Shown piece after piece: positions 39,074 to 47,723 of a DNA stretch of 64,000 nucleotides. Position numbers and translations under genes: made by a program. Every line of letters starts with the position of its first letter. The first letter of the stretch is position 1. The DNA is from an uncultured Alphaproteobacteria bacterium (lineage in GTDB: Bacteria > Pseudomonadota > Alphaproteobacteria > HIMB59 > GCA-002718135). The notes under the pieces are model-generated. The model had not been told where the DNA came from and searched no databases. It was given only the letters and a program-made list of their open reading frames with translations. The stretch is taken from positions 1-64,000 of the forward strand of contig CACMKZ010000001.1 in NCBI GenBank assembly GCA_902614375.1. Direction: 5' to 3'.

Positions 39074-41716
39074 TTAAGCAGCTTCTGATATTATTTCATT
39101 TAAGACGTAGTTTAAAATTCCTCCAGCTTTATAGTATTCTAGTTCTTTATTTGTGTCTATTCTACACTTTAGATTTACAGTTTTGATTGCTGAGGAATTA
39201 ATATCACAATTAAGAATGATTCCTGGTTTAAGTTCAGTTAAACCATATATGGAAATAGTTTCCTCACCAATAATATTGAGGCTTTCTTTGTTGTCATTTT
39301 GGGTAAACTCAAGTGGCAAAACTCCCATTCCAATTAAATTCGATCTATGAATTCTCTCAAAGCTTTCTGCAATTACAGCTCTTACTCCTAACAGTCTTGT
39401 GCCTTTAGCTGCCCAGTCCCTAGATGATCCAGTACCATATTCTTTACCTGCTATTATCACTGTATCTATTTTACTTTTTATATACTCTTGTGCTGCATCA
39501 TAAATTGACATTTGTTTATTTGATAGAAAAGATTTGGTATATCCCCCTTCGATATTATCTAAAATCTGGTTCTTTATTCTAATGTTTGCGAATGTACCCC
39601 TCATCATAATTTCATGATTACCACGTCTTGAACCATATGAATTGAAATTTCTAAAGTTAATTTGTCTGTCGGTTAAATAAATACCGGCTGGACTATCTTC
39701 CTTAATACTGCCTGCAGGTGAAATATGATCTGTAGTCACGCTATCACCTAGTAATGCCAATATTCTTGCGTCTTTAATATCTTTTAAATCGAATTTATTT
39801 TGGACGTCAAAAAAGGGAGGATGTTTTATATATGTACTTGTATCATTCCAATCGTAAGTTGTATTTCTAGAATTGTTAATTGATTTCCAGTTATCATCGC
39901 CTTTGTATATTTCTTTATATCTTTCTTTAAACATTTCTGGACTTAAGCACATACTAAGTGTTTGATTGATTTCAGTATTCGAAGGCCATAAGTCTTTTAA
40001 AAATATTTCTTTTCCAGATCTAGATTTACCTAGATAGTCAGTCGTAAGATTAATGTTTATATTTCCTGCAATAGCATATGCTACAACAAGAGGAGGTGAT
40101 GCAAGAAAATTTGCTTTAACTTCTTGGTGAACTCTACCTTCAAAGTTTCTGTTTCCAGATAAAACTGAACAAACAGTTAAATTATTTTTTTTTACTTCAT
40201 TAGATACCCATTTATCTAAGGGGCCAGAATTACCTATACAAGTAGTACATCCGTAACCAACTGTATTGAAACCAAGAAGATCAAGATATTCTGTTAATCC
40301 TGCTTTGTCGAGATAATCACTTACAACTTTACTACCTGGAGCTAAACTTGTTTTAACCCAAGGTTTTACCTGTAAACCAAAATCTATTGCCTTTTTTGCA
40401 ATTAAACCAGCTGCAATCATAACATTAGGATTAGATGTATTTGTGCAGCTAGTAATTGCTGCTATTACGATATCGCCTGTATTTAATTTATTTTTATTTG
40501 AGATTTTTTTATTGTCTATTTTGCTAAACTCATTTGGAACTTCTTTTAAAAGAATTTTATCTTGAGGTCTTTTGGGACCAGCAAGCGTAGGCTCTACAGT
40601 ATATAAATCTAATAGAATTTTATCAGAAAAATCAGGCTCATAATTTTCATCTACCCAAAGAGTCTGTGTTTTTGAATATTCTTCAACTATTTTTAGATGT
40701 TTATTTTCTTTGCCAGTTAATTTAAGATAGTTAATAGTTTCTTCATCTGTTGGAAAAAAACCACAAGTTGCACCATACTCTGGCGCCATATTAGAAATTG
40801 TTGCTCTGTCAGCTAATGATAAATTCTGTAAACCCTCTCCGTAAAATTCTACAAATTTACCAACGACACCTTTGTCACGAAGAATTTTAGTGATAGATAA
40901 AACTAAATCAGTTGCTGTAATCCCTTCTTTAAGAGATCCTTTAAGCTCAAAACCAATTACTTCTGGAATATTCATTGAAATAGCTTGGCCTAGCATAGCA
41001 GCTTCTGCTTCTATTCCTCCAACTCCCCATCCTAAGACTGAAAGAGAGTTAACCATTGTTGTATGACTATCTGTTCCTACCACTGAGTCTGGAAACAAAT
41101 AGTTGTGATTATTAATTTCTTTTAGCCATATAGTCTTGGCAATATTTTCTAGATTAACTTGATGGCATATTCCTGCTCCTGGAGGCACTAGATAGAAGTT
41201 ATCAAATGAATTTTGCCCCCATTTTAAAAATTCATATCTCTCCTTATTTCTATCAAATTCCTTTTTAACGTTTTCTTTCAAAGCGTTATTGTCCTTATAA
41301 TTGTCTACCATGACTGAGTGATCGATAACTAGATCTACTCTGGATAATGGATTTATTTTTTTTGGTTCAATACCTCTTAATTTTAATGCATTTCTCATAG
41401 CAGCAAGGTCGGCAACAGCAGGCACACCTGTAAAGTCTTGCATTAAAACGCGGGTTGGAAAAAAAGCTATTTCAACTTTTTCTTCTTTTCTGTTAGTTTG
41501 TTTTAAAGAAGAAAAAACGTTAGAAATCATTTGTTTAGTAATATTCTCACCATCCTCATTTCTAAGAAGATTTTCGATTATTATTTTAATTGAAATTGGA
41601 ATTTTATTAAGATCAATATTAAAATACTTAGCTGCTTTATTTAAATCAAAATATTTAAACTTTTGTTCATTTATTTTGATAATATCTTCTGAATTGAAAG
41701 AATTTGTATTTTTCAT
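39074..41716 (-). CDS. acnA: Aconitate hydratase A
   Basis: Citrate-isocitrate isomerase of the TCA cycle with a [4Fe-4S] cluster. Cluster cysteines are in ITSCTNTSNP and the GCTTCIGNSG pair. VVGTDSHTTMVN, GWGVGGIEAEAAMLGQ and the C-terminal swivelling domain GKEYGTGSSRDWAAKGT are conserved. 880 aa matches AcnA (IRP-type). It is divergent from the lysine-rich gene and from ccmA, a usual alphaproteobacterial neighbour. Confidence 0.97.
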   Translation of the reverse strand: MKNTNSFNSEDIIKINEQKFKYFDLNKAAKYFNIDLNKIPISIKIIIENLLRNEDGENITKQMISNVFSSLKQTNRKEEKVEIAFFPTRVLMQDFTGVPAVADLAAMRNALKLRGIEPKKINPLSRVDLVIDHSVMVDNYKDNNALKENVKKEFDRNKERYEFLKWGQNSFDNFYLVPPGAGICHQVNLENIAKTIWLKEINNHNYLFPDSVVGTDSHTTMVNSLSVLGWGVGGIEAEAAMLGQAISMNIPEVIGFELKGSLKEGITATDLVLSITKILRDKGVVGKFVEFYGEGLQNLSLADRATISNMAPEYGATCGFFPTDEETINYLKLTGKENKHLKIVEEYSKTQTLWVDENYEPDFSDKILLDLYTVEPTLAGPKRPQDKILLKEVPNEFSKIDNKKISNKNKLNTGDIVIAAITSCTNTSNPNVMIAAGLIAKKAIDFGLQVKPWVKTSLAPGSKVVSDYLDKAGLTEYLDLLGFNTVGYGCTTCIGNSGPLDKWVSNEVKKNNLTVCSVLSGNRNFEGRVHQEVKANFLASPPLVVAYAIAGNININLTTDYLGKSRSGKEIFLKDLWPSNTEINQTLSMCLSPEMFKERYKEIYKGDDNWKSINNSRNTTYDWNDTSTYIKHPPFFDVQNKFDLKDIKDARILALLGDSVTTDHISPAGSIKEDSPAGIYLTDRQINFRNFNSYGSRRGNHEIMMRGTFANIRIKNQILDNIEGGYTKSFLSNKQMSIYDAAQEYIKSKIDTVIIAGKEYGTGSSRDWAAKGTRLLGVRAVIAESFERIHRSNLIGMGVLPLEFTQNDNKESLNIIGEETISIYGLTELKPGIILNCDINSSAIKTVNLKCRIDTNKELEYYKAGGILNYVLNEIISEAA

Positions 41717-41903
41717 GTAAAAATTGATAAATAATTATAATAATTAAATAGTATGAAGATAAATTTTTGTATAGCAAAATGTTTATTTATTATTAGTTTT
41801 CTGCGAAAAAATAAAAGGTAAATTAAAATTTTTTACATAAATTTTTTTAAAAACTTATAAATTAAATATATAATCAGATTATTTTTAAAATATTGGTATA
41901 TTG

Positions 41904-42006
41904 TTGACTTTGAGCGTAAGTTTTGGGAATAAATGCATAGCCTTTTATAATTATCACTTAAGTGATGATGGAGGGAGGTTCCTCCGGGGTAACAAAATAC
42001 AAGGAG
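41904..42006 (+). promoter_or_regulatory. Leader of the lysine-rich gene: promoter, palindrome, hairpin, RBS
   Basis: A sigma70-like promoter is possible: TTGACT at 41904-41909, 18-bp spacer, AATAAA at 41928-41933. Downstream, atcacttaagtgat (41953-41966) is a perfect 14-bp palindrome, which could be an operator or an RNA hairpin. GGAGGTTCCTCC (41974-41985) is a second perfect inverted repeat, and its CTCC could instead pair with the GGAG of the ribosome binding site AAGGAG at 42001-42006. This would be a simple way to control translation. The promoter is tentative; the repeats are seen directly. Confidence 0.45.
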
Positions 42007-42012
42007 TATTTT

Positions 42013-42189
42013 ATGGCTAAGAAGAAAAAGAAAGCTGCTCCAAAGAAAAAGAAGAAAGCAGCTACTAAGAAAAAGAAGAAAGCAGCTCCTAAGAAGAAAA
42101 AGAAAAAAGCTGCTCCTAAGAAAAAGAAAAAAGCAGCTCCTAAAAAGAAAAAGAAAAAAGCTGCTAAAAAGAAGAAGAAAAGAAGATAG
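42013..42189 (+). CDS. Lysine-rich histone H1-like protein
   Basis: 58 residues built almost only of Lys, Ala, Pro and Arg: MAKKKKKAAPKKKKKAAT, then further (K)5-6-A-A-P units, ending KKKKKRR. About six tandem units of AAP/AAT/AAK plus a run of lysines. Composition resembles the C-terminal tail of histone H1 and bacterial HctA/AlgP/KfrA-like lysine-rich tails, so nucleic-acid binding (nucleoid compaction) is the natural inference. ATG 42013 is chosen because AAGGAG lies 6 nt upstream; an in-frame ATG at 41962 would include the hairpin region and looks wrong. Strong SD and terminator suggest high expression. Too low-complexity for homology. Confidence 0.88.
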   Translation: MAKKKKKAAPKKKKKAATKKKKKAAPKKKKKKAAPKKKKKAAPKKKKKKAAKKKKKRR

Positions 42190-42208
42190 TAATACTTCGA
42201 TCTTTCAT

Positions 42209-42237
42209 GAAAACTTTAATTTAAAGTTTTCTTTTTC
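42209..42237 (+). terminator. Hairpin after the lysine-rich gene
   Basis: gaaaacttta (42209-42218) pairs perfectly with taaagttttc (42222-42231) around a 3-nt loop, and a T-run follows. An A/T-rich intrinsic terminator. Immediately downstream another perfect repeat, tatcttttt/aaaaagata (about 42239-42257), adds a second stem. Confidence 0.6.
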
Positions 42238-42256
42238 TTATCTTTTTCAAAAAGAT

Positions 42257-42283
42257 AAAACGGGGTTCTGCCCCGTTTTTTTT
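42257..42283 (+). terminator. GC-stem intrinsic terminator before ccmA
   Basis: aaaacgggg-ttctg-ccccgtttt followed by more Ts: 9-bp stem with five G-C pairs, 5-nt loop and a run of eight Ts. Textbook Rho-independent terminator isolating the lysine-rich gene from ccmA. Confidence 0.93.
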
Positions 42284-42318
42284 ATTGTTTTATATCAAAA
42301 AGTAATTAGATTTTAATA

Positions 42319-42924
42319 ATGTTAATTGTTCAGGATTTATCGATAGAAAGACTGGATAAAAAAATATTTGAAAATATTAGTTTATCTCTAGTACCAGGAA
42401 ATATTACTATTTTAAAAGGTAAAAATGGTTCTGGTAAAACTACCTTGCTTAAAGCAATATTAAATATAATAGAGCCCTCTTTTGGATCGATATATTGGAA
42501 AGGAAAATTGTTGCAAAAAAATTTATATGATTTTTATAATCATGTTACATACATAGGTGACTCAACATCGAGTTTAAAAAAATTAACACTGAGAGACAAT
42601 ATAAATATTTGGAAAAAATTTTTTATTTCAAATGTTAATGATGCGCAAATTGAAATAGCATTAAAAACCTTAAGATTAGATAATTATTTAAATAAAAAAG
42701 TTGGAACATTATCATTTGGTGAAACTAAAAAATTAGAATTTTTAAGATTAATAATGGAGAACAAAAAAGTTTGGATTTTAGATGAACCTCTTTCTAACTT
42801 GGATGAAGATTCAATTGAACTAATGAAACAAACTTTTGAAGATCATTGTGGTAAAGAAGGATCTATAATTTTTAGCTCACATCAAAATCCAGGGATTTAT
42901 GTGACAGAAGAAATAAACTTATAA
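42319..42924 (+). CDS. ccmA: Cytochrome c maturation ABC ATPase CcmA
   Basis: ATPase of the CcmABCD complex that releases haem-loaded CcmE. Walker A GKNGSGKTT is near residues 35-43, the signature is LSFGETKKLEFLR (LSxGxxKR type), and Walker B is VWILDEPLSNLD; a switch His is in FSSHQ. 201 aa is normal. Begins the ccm operon; ccmB starts 4 bp after. Confidence 0.95.
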   Translation: MLIVQDLSIERLDKKIFENISLSLVPGNITILKGKNGSGKTTLLKAILNIIEPSFGSIYWKGKLLQKNLYDFYNHVTYIGDSTSSLKKLTLRDNINIWKKFFISNVNDAQIEIALKTLRLDNYLNKKVGTLSFGETKKLEFLRLIMENKKVWILDEPLSNLDEDSIELMKQTFEDHCGKEGSIIFSSHQNPGIYVTEEINL

Positions 42925-42928
42925 AATA

Positions 42929-43600
42929 ATGAACTTTTTAAATAAAATAATTTTTTTTTATTACAGAGAATACAAATTAAATATGAGTGGCATTCAAGAT
43001 ATTTTAACCAATATCATTTTCTTTTTCATATCAATATTTATTTTTATTTTCTCTATTGGCTCAGATAAGGAAACAATTTCTCTGATTGGAGTTGGTATAT
43101 TGTGGACTTTATTACTATTAAGTTCAACTTTATCTCTAAGAAAATTTTATCAAGATGACTTTGAGAATGGCAATTTATTGATCATACATTTAAATGGGTT
43201 TAGTTTTGGCTTTATTTCTATTTTAAAAACTTTTTCACATTTTTTATTTGTGCAGGTACCTTTTCTATTATCAATACCGATTGCATGCATCTTACTAAAT
43301 ATTTCTAATGATAAACTCTTCTACTTATTTGCTAGTTTTAGCATAGGATCACTTATTTTGTCCTGTTTAGGTTCAATTTCATCTTCTATGAACCTTATGA
43401 ATCAGCGAAACTTTCTGCTGGGTAGTGTCATTGTTATGATATTTAGTGTTCCAGTAATTATTTTTTCAGTAGGTATAATTAATATGGAAGAAAGCTTTAA
43501 TTCTCTTATAAATATATTATTTGGAATATTGTTAATTGTTTTTGCTATAAATCCCTGGGCAAGTGGGTTGTGTCTTAAACTTTCATTAGAAAATAATTAA
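42929..43600 (+). CDS. ccmB: Haem export/CcmE-release membrane protein CcmB
   Basis: Six-helix membrane subunit pairing with CcmA. 223 aa; conserved features include the cytoplasmic start FYYREYKLNMSG, the first helix, WTLLLLSSTLSLRKFYQDDFENG (the CcmB LRxFxxDxExG motif), and IPIACILL. Family members are about 220 aa. Located between ccmA and ccmC with 1-4 bp gaps. Confidence 0.93.
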   Translation: MNFLNKIIFFYYREYKLNMSGIQDILTNIIFFFISIFIFIFSIGSDKETISLIGVGILWTLLLLSSTLSLRKFYQDDFENGNLLIIHLNGFSFGFISILKTFSHFLFVQVPFLLSIPIACILLNISNDKLFYLFASFSIGSLILSCLGSISSSMNLMNQRNFLLGSVIVMIFSVPVIIFSVGIINMEESFNSLINILFGILLIVFAINPWASGLCLKLSLENN

Positions 43601-43601
43601 T

Positions 43602-44300
43602 ATGAAGTTTTTAGTTAATCCTAGTAAATTTAATGAGATGGCTGATTATTTATTTAGACCATTGCTGATCTTATCTATCATATTATTTGCAATAGGATTA
43701 TTGTTTTCCTTTTATCTATCACCAGATGATTATCAACAAGGATCAACAGTAAGAATAATGTATGTACATGTTCCAAGTGCATGGTTAGCTTTACTAACTT
43801 ATACAATAATGACTCTTTATAGTATTTTGGCACTTGCTTTTAGAATACCCTTTGGTTTTATTTTTAATACTGCAGTGGCTCCAATAGGAGCAGTTTTTAC
43901 TTTAATATGTATAATAAGCGGATCTTTATGGGGGAAACCAATGTGGGGTACTTGGTGGGTATGGGATGCGCGTTTAACATCTGTTGCAATATTATTTATT
44001 ATCTATCTAATTATTATTTTTATGAATTTATCTTTTGAAAATAGAATTGTTAGAGAAAAAGTTATTGCTATATTTATTCTTGTTGGTTCAGTAAATCTGC
44101 CGATAGTTAAATTTTCTGTAGATTGGTGGAATACCTTACATCAACCTGCAACAATAAGTAAATTATCTAAACCCAGCATTGATCCTTCAATGATGGCGCC
44201 TTTAATTATTATGACATTTGCATTTATAATGATTGGAGTAGCGATAGCCATTTTAAGAATAAAAACAGAGATAATTTCAAGAAAATCTTATTTAAGTTAA
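43602..44300 (+). CDS. ccmC: Haem-handling membrane protein CcmC
   Basis: Loads haem onto CcmE. The tryptophan-rich WWD motif is GTWWVWDARLTSVAILF near residue 124, flanked by periplasmic histidines (YVHVPSAWLAL and WWNTLHQPATISK). Six membrane segments, 232 aa. Followed by ccmD after 61 bp, a larger gap than elsewhere in the operon. Confidence 0.95.
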   Translation: MKFLVNPSKFNEMADYLFRPLLILSIILFAIGLLFSFYLSPDDYQQGSTVRIMYVHVPSAWLALLTYTIMTLYSILALAFRIPFGFIFNTAVAPIGAVFTLICIISGSLWGKPMWGTWWVWDARLTSVAILFIIYLIIIFMNLSFENRIVREKVIAIFILVGSVNLPIVKFSVDWWNTLHQPATISKLSKPSIDPSMMAPLIIMTFAFIMIGVAIAILRIKTEIISRKSYLS

Positions 44301-44361
44301 TTTGTGACTTTTAGTCCATTGGATTAAGTATCATTCCTAAGTATTTTTGTTATTAGAAGCT

Positions 44362-44466
44362 ATGTATTTTTGGTATATTTTAGGATCCTACATCACTGCC
44401 TTTCTTTTAATTTTTTTGTTATTATTTTTTAGTTACTTAAAACTTAGAAGAATAAAAAATAAATGA
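44362..44466 (+). CDS. ccmD: Small membrane subunit CcmD
   Basis: 34-residue protein: MYFWYILGSYITAFLLIF begins it, followed by a Leu/Phe-rich rest of the helix and a basic tail (LKLRRIKNK). CcmD proteins share exactly this form: aromatic periplasmic start with W-Y-(I/V)..SY, one helix, and a positive cytoplasmic tail. The TGA overlaps the ccmE ATG by 4 nt. CcmD stabilises the CcmABC complex and aids haem transfer to CcmE. Confidence 0.9.
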   Translation: MYFWYILGSYITAFLLIFLLLFFSYLKLRRIKNK

Positions 44467-44903
44467 GCCTACGATTTCAAAGATTACTATTTATATTGCT
44501 TACTTTGGTAATTATACTAAGTGCAGTATTACTTATTTTATTTAATACAAGAGAAAATGTGTCGTATTTTTATACACCTTCGGAAATTGATAAATCAGAT
44601 ATCATAATAAATAAAATAATAAGAATAGGCGGTTTTGTAGAAAATAATAGTTTTAATAAAATTTCTTCAAGTTCATTTAAATTTAAAATTACTGATGAAA
44701 AAGCATCTATACTTGTTACTTTCAAAGGCATTCTGCCTGATTTATTTAGAGAGGGGCAAGGTGCAGTGATAGAGGGTGCATTTATTGATAAAAATATTTT
44801 TAATGCAACCAATGTTTTTGCAAAACATGATGAAAATTATATGCCAGCATCAATAAAAGAAGATCTGAAAGATACAGGTTATTGGAATAAAAAATATAAA
44901 TGA
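44463..44903 (+). CDS. ccmE: Haem chaperone CcmE
   Basis: Membrane-anchored periplasmic chaperone that carries haem covalently. One N-terminal helix (residues 7-28), an OB-fold domain with IRIGGFVENNS and KFKITDEKASILVTFKGILPDLFREGQG (as separate strands), and the haem-binding AKHDENYMP motif with its His at about residue 122. 146 aa is normal. Overlaps ccmD and ccmF by 4 nt each. Confidence 0.96.
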   Translation: MSLRFQRLLFILLTLVIILSAVLLILFNTRENVSYFYTPSEIDKSDIIINKIIRIGGFVENNSFNKISSSSFKFKITDEKASILVTFKGILPDLFREGQGAVIEGAFIDKNIFNATNVFAKHDENYMPASIKEDLKDTGYWNKKYK

Positions 44904-46762
44904 GTTCATTAGTTGGTTTTTTAAGCTTAGTTTTTGCGATAGGTATTAATTTTTACTTATTTTTATCGAGATACATATTTAAATTTCAAAAACAGAAATT
45001 TAATTTATTCATCCGCTTTTCGTCATTATTAACTTTGTTATCTTTTTTTTCGTTAATGTATGCCTATGTGGTATCTGATTTCTCCAATTATAATGTCTTT
45101 CAAAACTCTCACTCAAATAAACCATTAATATATAAAATTTCAGGTACTTGGGGAAATCATGAGGGTTCGATGCTTTTGTGGCTAAGTATATTATCTATTT
45201 TTAGTTTCTTTTTTTCTTTTACAAAAAATATAGATGAAAGATTTCAAAGATTAACATTAATTATCCAATCTTTACTTCATATTTTATTTGGTCTCTTTAT
45301 TGTCTTTACATCAAATCCATTTCTAGTTAATTCAATTTTAGTAAATGAAGGTTTGGGTTTAAATCCAATTTTACAAGATCCAGGTTTGGCAGTTCACCCA
45401 CCTATTTTATATGGAGGCTACGTTGGCTACTCCATAGTTTTCAGTATTGCAATCGCTGGTTTATTTCAAAATACAGATGATGAATGGCTTTATGTTGCAA
45501 AAAAATGGTCATTGATTAGTTGGACTTTTTTAACCGGCGGAATAGCTCTAGGTTCATATTGGGCATATTATGAATTAGGATGGGGTGGTTGGTGGTTTTG
45601 GGATCCAGTCGAAAATATTTCACTGATGCCTTGGATTGCTGGACTTGCATTAGTTCATTCACTCATGATGGTAAGAGGTGAGCAAGCTATTAAAAAATGG
45701 ATAGTTTTTTTATCGATTCTTTGCTTTTCATTAAGTGTTTTTGGAACATTTTTGGTAAGATCTGGAATATTAACAAGTGTACATTCATTTGCCGCAGATG
45801 CATCCAGAGGCATATTTATATTACTAATTTTTTTTATTGTAACTGGATTTGGTTTTTTAGTTTTCTTGTTAAAAGAACCAAAAAAATCAAATTCTTTAAA
45901 TTTGTTATTTATCAATAAGGTTTCAGCTCTTGTTATAAATAATATTTTAATGATTATAGCAACCTTAACTATTCTTTTAGGAACTATATACCCAATTATA
46001 ATTGAAGTTTTGTATAATAAGAGAATATCGGTTGGAGGCCCTTATTTTAATTCAACAGTAATTCCTATAATGATACCTGGTTTTTTATTAATGAGTATTG
46101 CACCAATTTTATCCTGGCAAACAAATAAGATAAATAATTCAAAAAAATATGTTCTAGCTTTTATTATCTTAAGTGTTTTAGTTCTAATTCAATCATATTT
46201 TTTGGATTTTAATACATGGGGTTTTGTTGGGTTACTTTTAGGTTTTTGGATAATATTGGCTTCAATTATTGCTATATTTTCTTCGTATAAAATTAAAATT
46301 AACATTAAGTTTTTTAAAAAAATTAATCCTCATGTAGCGCATATTGGTGTTGGTATTGCTATAATTGGTATCACTTGTTCTAGTGTTTTTCAAAATGAGC
46401 TAGATTTTAACCTTAATGAGGGAGATAAGTTTGATGTAAATGGAAAAACAGTTTTGTTTGAAGAAATAGAAACAACTAATCAAATTAATTTTCAATCATT
46501 AAGAGGAAAATTTTTGTTTGATATTGAAAAAAATCAATCAAAAGAAATAGAGGCTGGAAAAAATTATTATCCAGTGTCAAAGATGATTACATCTGAAGCT
46601 GGTATTTTACATCAATGGAATAAGGATATATATTTTATCCTTGGTGATCAAAAAAATAATGAGTGGTTTGTAAAAGTTTTAATAAATCCATTTGTTAGCT
46701 TTATATGGCTTGGAGTGATAATAATGATTTATTCTGGTTTAATAGCAGTTACAAGAAGATGA
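44900..46762 (+). CDS. ccmF: Cytochrome c haem lyase subunit CcmF
   Basis: Large membrane protein that, with CcmH, attaches haem to apocytochrome c CXXCH. The WWD motif is WGGWWFWDPVENISLMPW, preceded by the conserved histidine region (AVHPPILYGGYVG) and the SGTWGNHEGSMLLW segment; about 14 helices in 620 aa. The ccmG start overlaps its stop by 4 nt. Confidence 0.96.
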   Translation: MSSLVGFLSLVFAIGINFYLFLSRYIFKFQKQKFNLFIRFSSLLTLLSFFSLMYAYVVSDFSNYNVFQNSHSNKPLIYKISGTWGNHEGSMLLWLSILSIFSFFFSFTKNIDERFQRLTLIIQSLLHILFGLFIVFTSNPFLVNSILVNEGLGLNPILQDPGLAVHPPILYGGYVGYSIVFSIAIAGLFQNTDDEWLYVAKKWSLISWTFLTGGIALGSYWAYYELGWGGWWFWDPVENISLMPWIAGLALVHSLMMVRGEQAIKKWIVFLSILCFSLSVFGTFLVRSGILTSVHSFAADASRGIFILLIFFIVTGFGFLVFLLKEPKKSNSLNLLFINKVSALVINNILMIIATLTILLGTIYPIIIEVLYNKRISVGGPYFNSTVIPIMIPGFLLMSIAPILSWQTNKINNSKKYVLAFIILSVLVLIQSYFLDFNTWGFVGLLLGFWIILASIIAIFSSYKIKINIKFFKKINPHVAHIGVGIAIIGITCSSVFQNELDFNLNEGDKFDVNGKTVLFEEIETTNQINFQSLRGKFLFDIEKNQSKEIEAGKNYYPVSKMITSEAGILHQWNKDIYFILGDQKNNEWFVKVLINPFVSFIWLGVIIMIYSGLIAVTRR

Positions 46763-47283
46763 ATAGAATAATAATTTTAACACCTTTAATCATACTTTTA
46801 ATAATATGTATTTTTTCACTTACTTATTTATTAAGTGGTAAAGATCCAAATAAGCCACCTAGTGCACTCTTAAATAAAAATGTTCCTAGTTTTGAAAGCA
46901 CTTCTTTATACGATACAAAGGAAAAAATTAGAACAACAGACATAAAAAATAAAAAGACCTTAATTAATTTTTTTGCTTCTTGGTGTAGTCCTTGTAAAAT
47001 AGAGCATCCACTTTTTTTTGAAATAGGTAAAAAATATCCTGAGCTATATTTGTTGGGATTTAATCACAAAGATTCAAATTCTGACGCAAAAAAATATTTG
47101 GAGGATGATGGAAATCCATATGATTTTGTTGGTGTAGATGCTGATGGATTGATTGCTTTAGAGTTTGGTGTTTTTGGACTGCCAGAAACATACTTAATTA
47201 ATGAAGAAGGTAAGATTATATTTAAATTTATGGGCCCAATAACGAAGGATGTTTTAAAAAATGAAATCGAGCCACTTCTTTAG
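46759..47283 (+). CDS. ccmG: Thiol:disulfide oxidoreductase CcmG (DsbE)
   Basis: Membrane-tethered periplasmic thioredoxin-fold reductant of the cytochrome c/CcmH thiols. The N-terminal helix is residues 3-24; the active site is NFFASWCSPCKIEHP near residue 80, and FGVFGLPETYLINEEG contains the cis-Pro region. I start at 46759 (MNRIIILTP), overlapping ccmF as ATGA; 174 aa matches the family. An upstream in-frame ATG at 46705 lies deep in ccmF and is unlikely. Confidence 0.94.
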   Translation: MNRIIILTPLIILLIICIFSLTYLLSGKDPNKPPSALLNKNVPSFESTSLYDTKEKIRTTDIKNKKTLINFFASWCSPCKIEHPLFFEIGKKYPELYLLGFNHKDSNSDAKKYLEDDGNPYDFVGVDADGLIALEFGVFGLPETYLINEEGKIIFKFMGPITKDVLKNEIEPLL

Positions 47284-47647
47284 AATTTTAAATATAACAA
47301 TTTTAGGTTTTATGTTTTTTACTTTCAAAATATATGCACTAGAAACTATCGATGAAAGAGTAAAAAAATTAACTCTAGAGTTACGATGTATGACTTGTCA
47401 AAACCAAAGTATTTATGACTCGGATGCTGAATTCTCAAATGATATCAAAAAAATAGTTAAACAAAAATTACAGGAAGGTGAAAGTGAGAAAGATATAAAG
47501 AAATTTTTAGCTGAAAGATATGGTGAATACATTCTTTTTAGACCGCTTATGAATTATAATAATATTTTTCTTTGGAGTTTTCCTTTTATATTACTAATAA
47601 TTGGCTTATTTTTTGTATTAATTAAGACCAAAACAAAAAAGGCTTGA
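47261..47647 (+). CDS. ccmH: Cytochrome c maturation protein CcmH (CcmL type)
   Basis: Thiol-redox subunit of the haem lyase. Signal peptide about residues 1-26, then the active-site LRCMTCQNQSI (residues about 41-51), a helical domain ending in the ERYGEYILFRPL motif, and a C-terminal helix (NIFLWSFPFILLIIGLFFVL). 128 aa. It overlaps ccmG by 23 nt. No ccmI follows; the apocytochrome chaperone may be encoded elsewhere or be absent. Confidence 0.95.
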   Translation: MKSSHFFRILNITILGFMFFTFKIYALETIDERVKKLTLELRCMTCQNQSIYDSDAEFSNDIKKIVKQKLQEGESEKDIKKFLAERYGEYILFRPLMNYNNIFLWSFPFILLIIGLFFVLIKTKTKKA

Positions 47648-47690
47648 ACAATTTATTTTGTTTTTTTTTATTTAGCTTATATGGTTTCCT

Positions 47691-47719
47691 TATAATTTAG
47701 AAATACTTCTTCAAGGAGG
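47691..47719 (+). promoter_or_regulatory. -10 box and strong RBS of the binding-protein gene
   Basis: TATAAT at 47691-47696 is a perfect -10 match; no good -35 is present at 17-18 bp. AAGGAGG at 47713-47719 is a full-strength Shine-Dalgarno 4 nt before the GTG start, which decides the start at 47724. High expression fits a periplasmic binding protein in an oligotroph. Confidence 0.5.
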
Positions 47720-47723
47720 AAAC

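Noticed and set aside
41962..42012. Longer start for the lysine-rich protein (ATG 41962)
   Set aside because: Would translate the palindrome/hairpin region and ignore the AAGGAG at 42001-42006.
46705..46758. Longer start for ccmG
   Set aside because: Lies inside ccmF; the ATGA junction at 46759 and the signal anchor give a better start.
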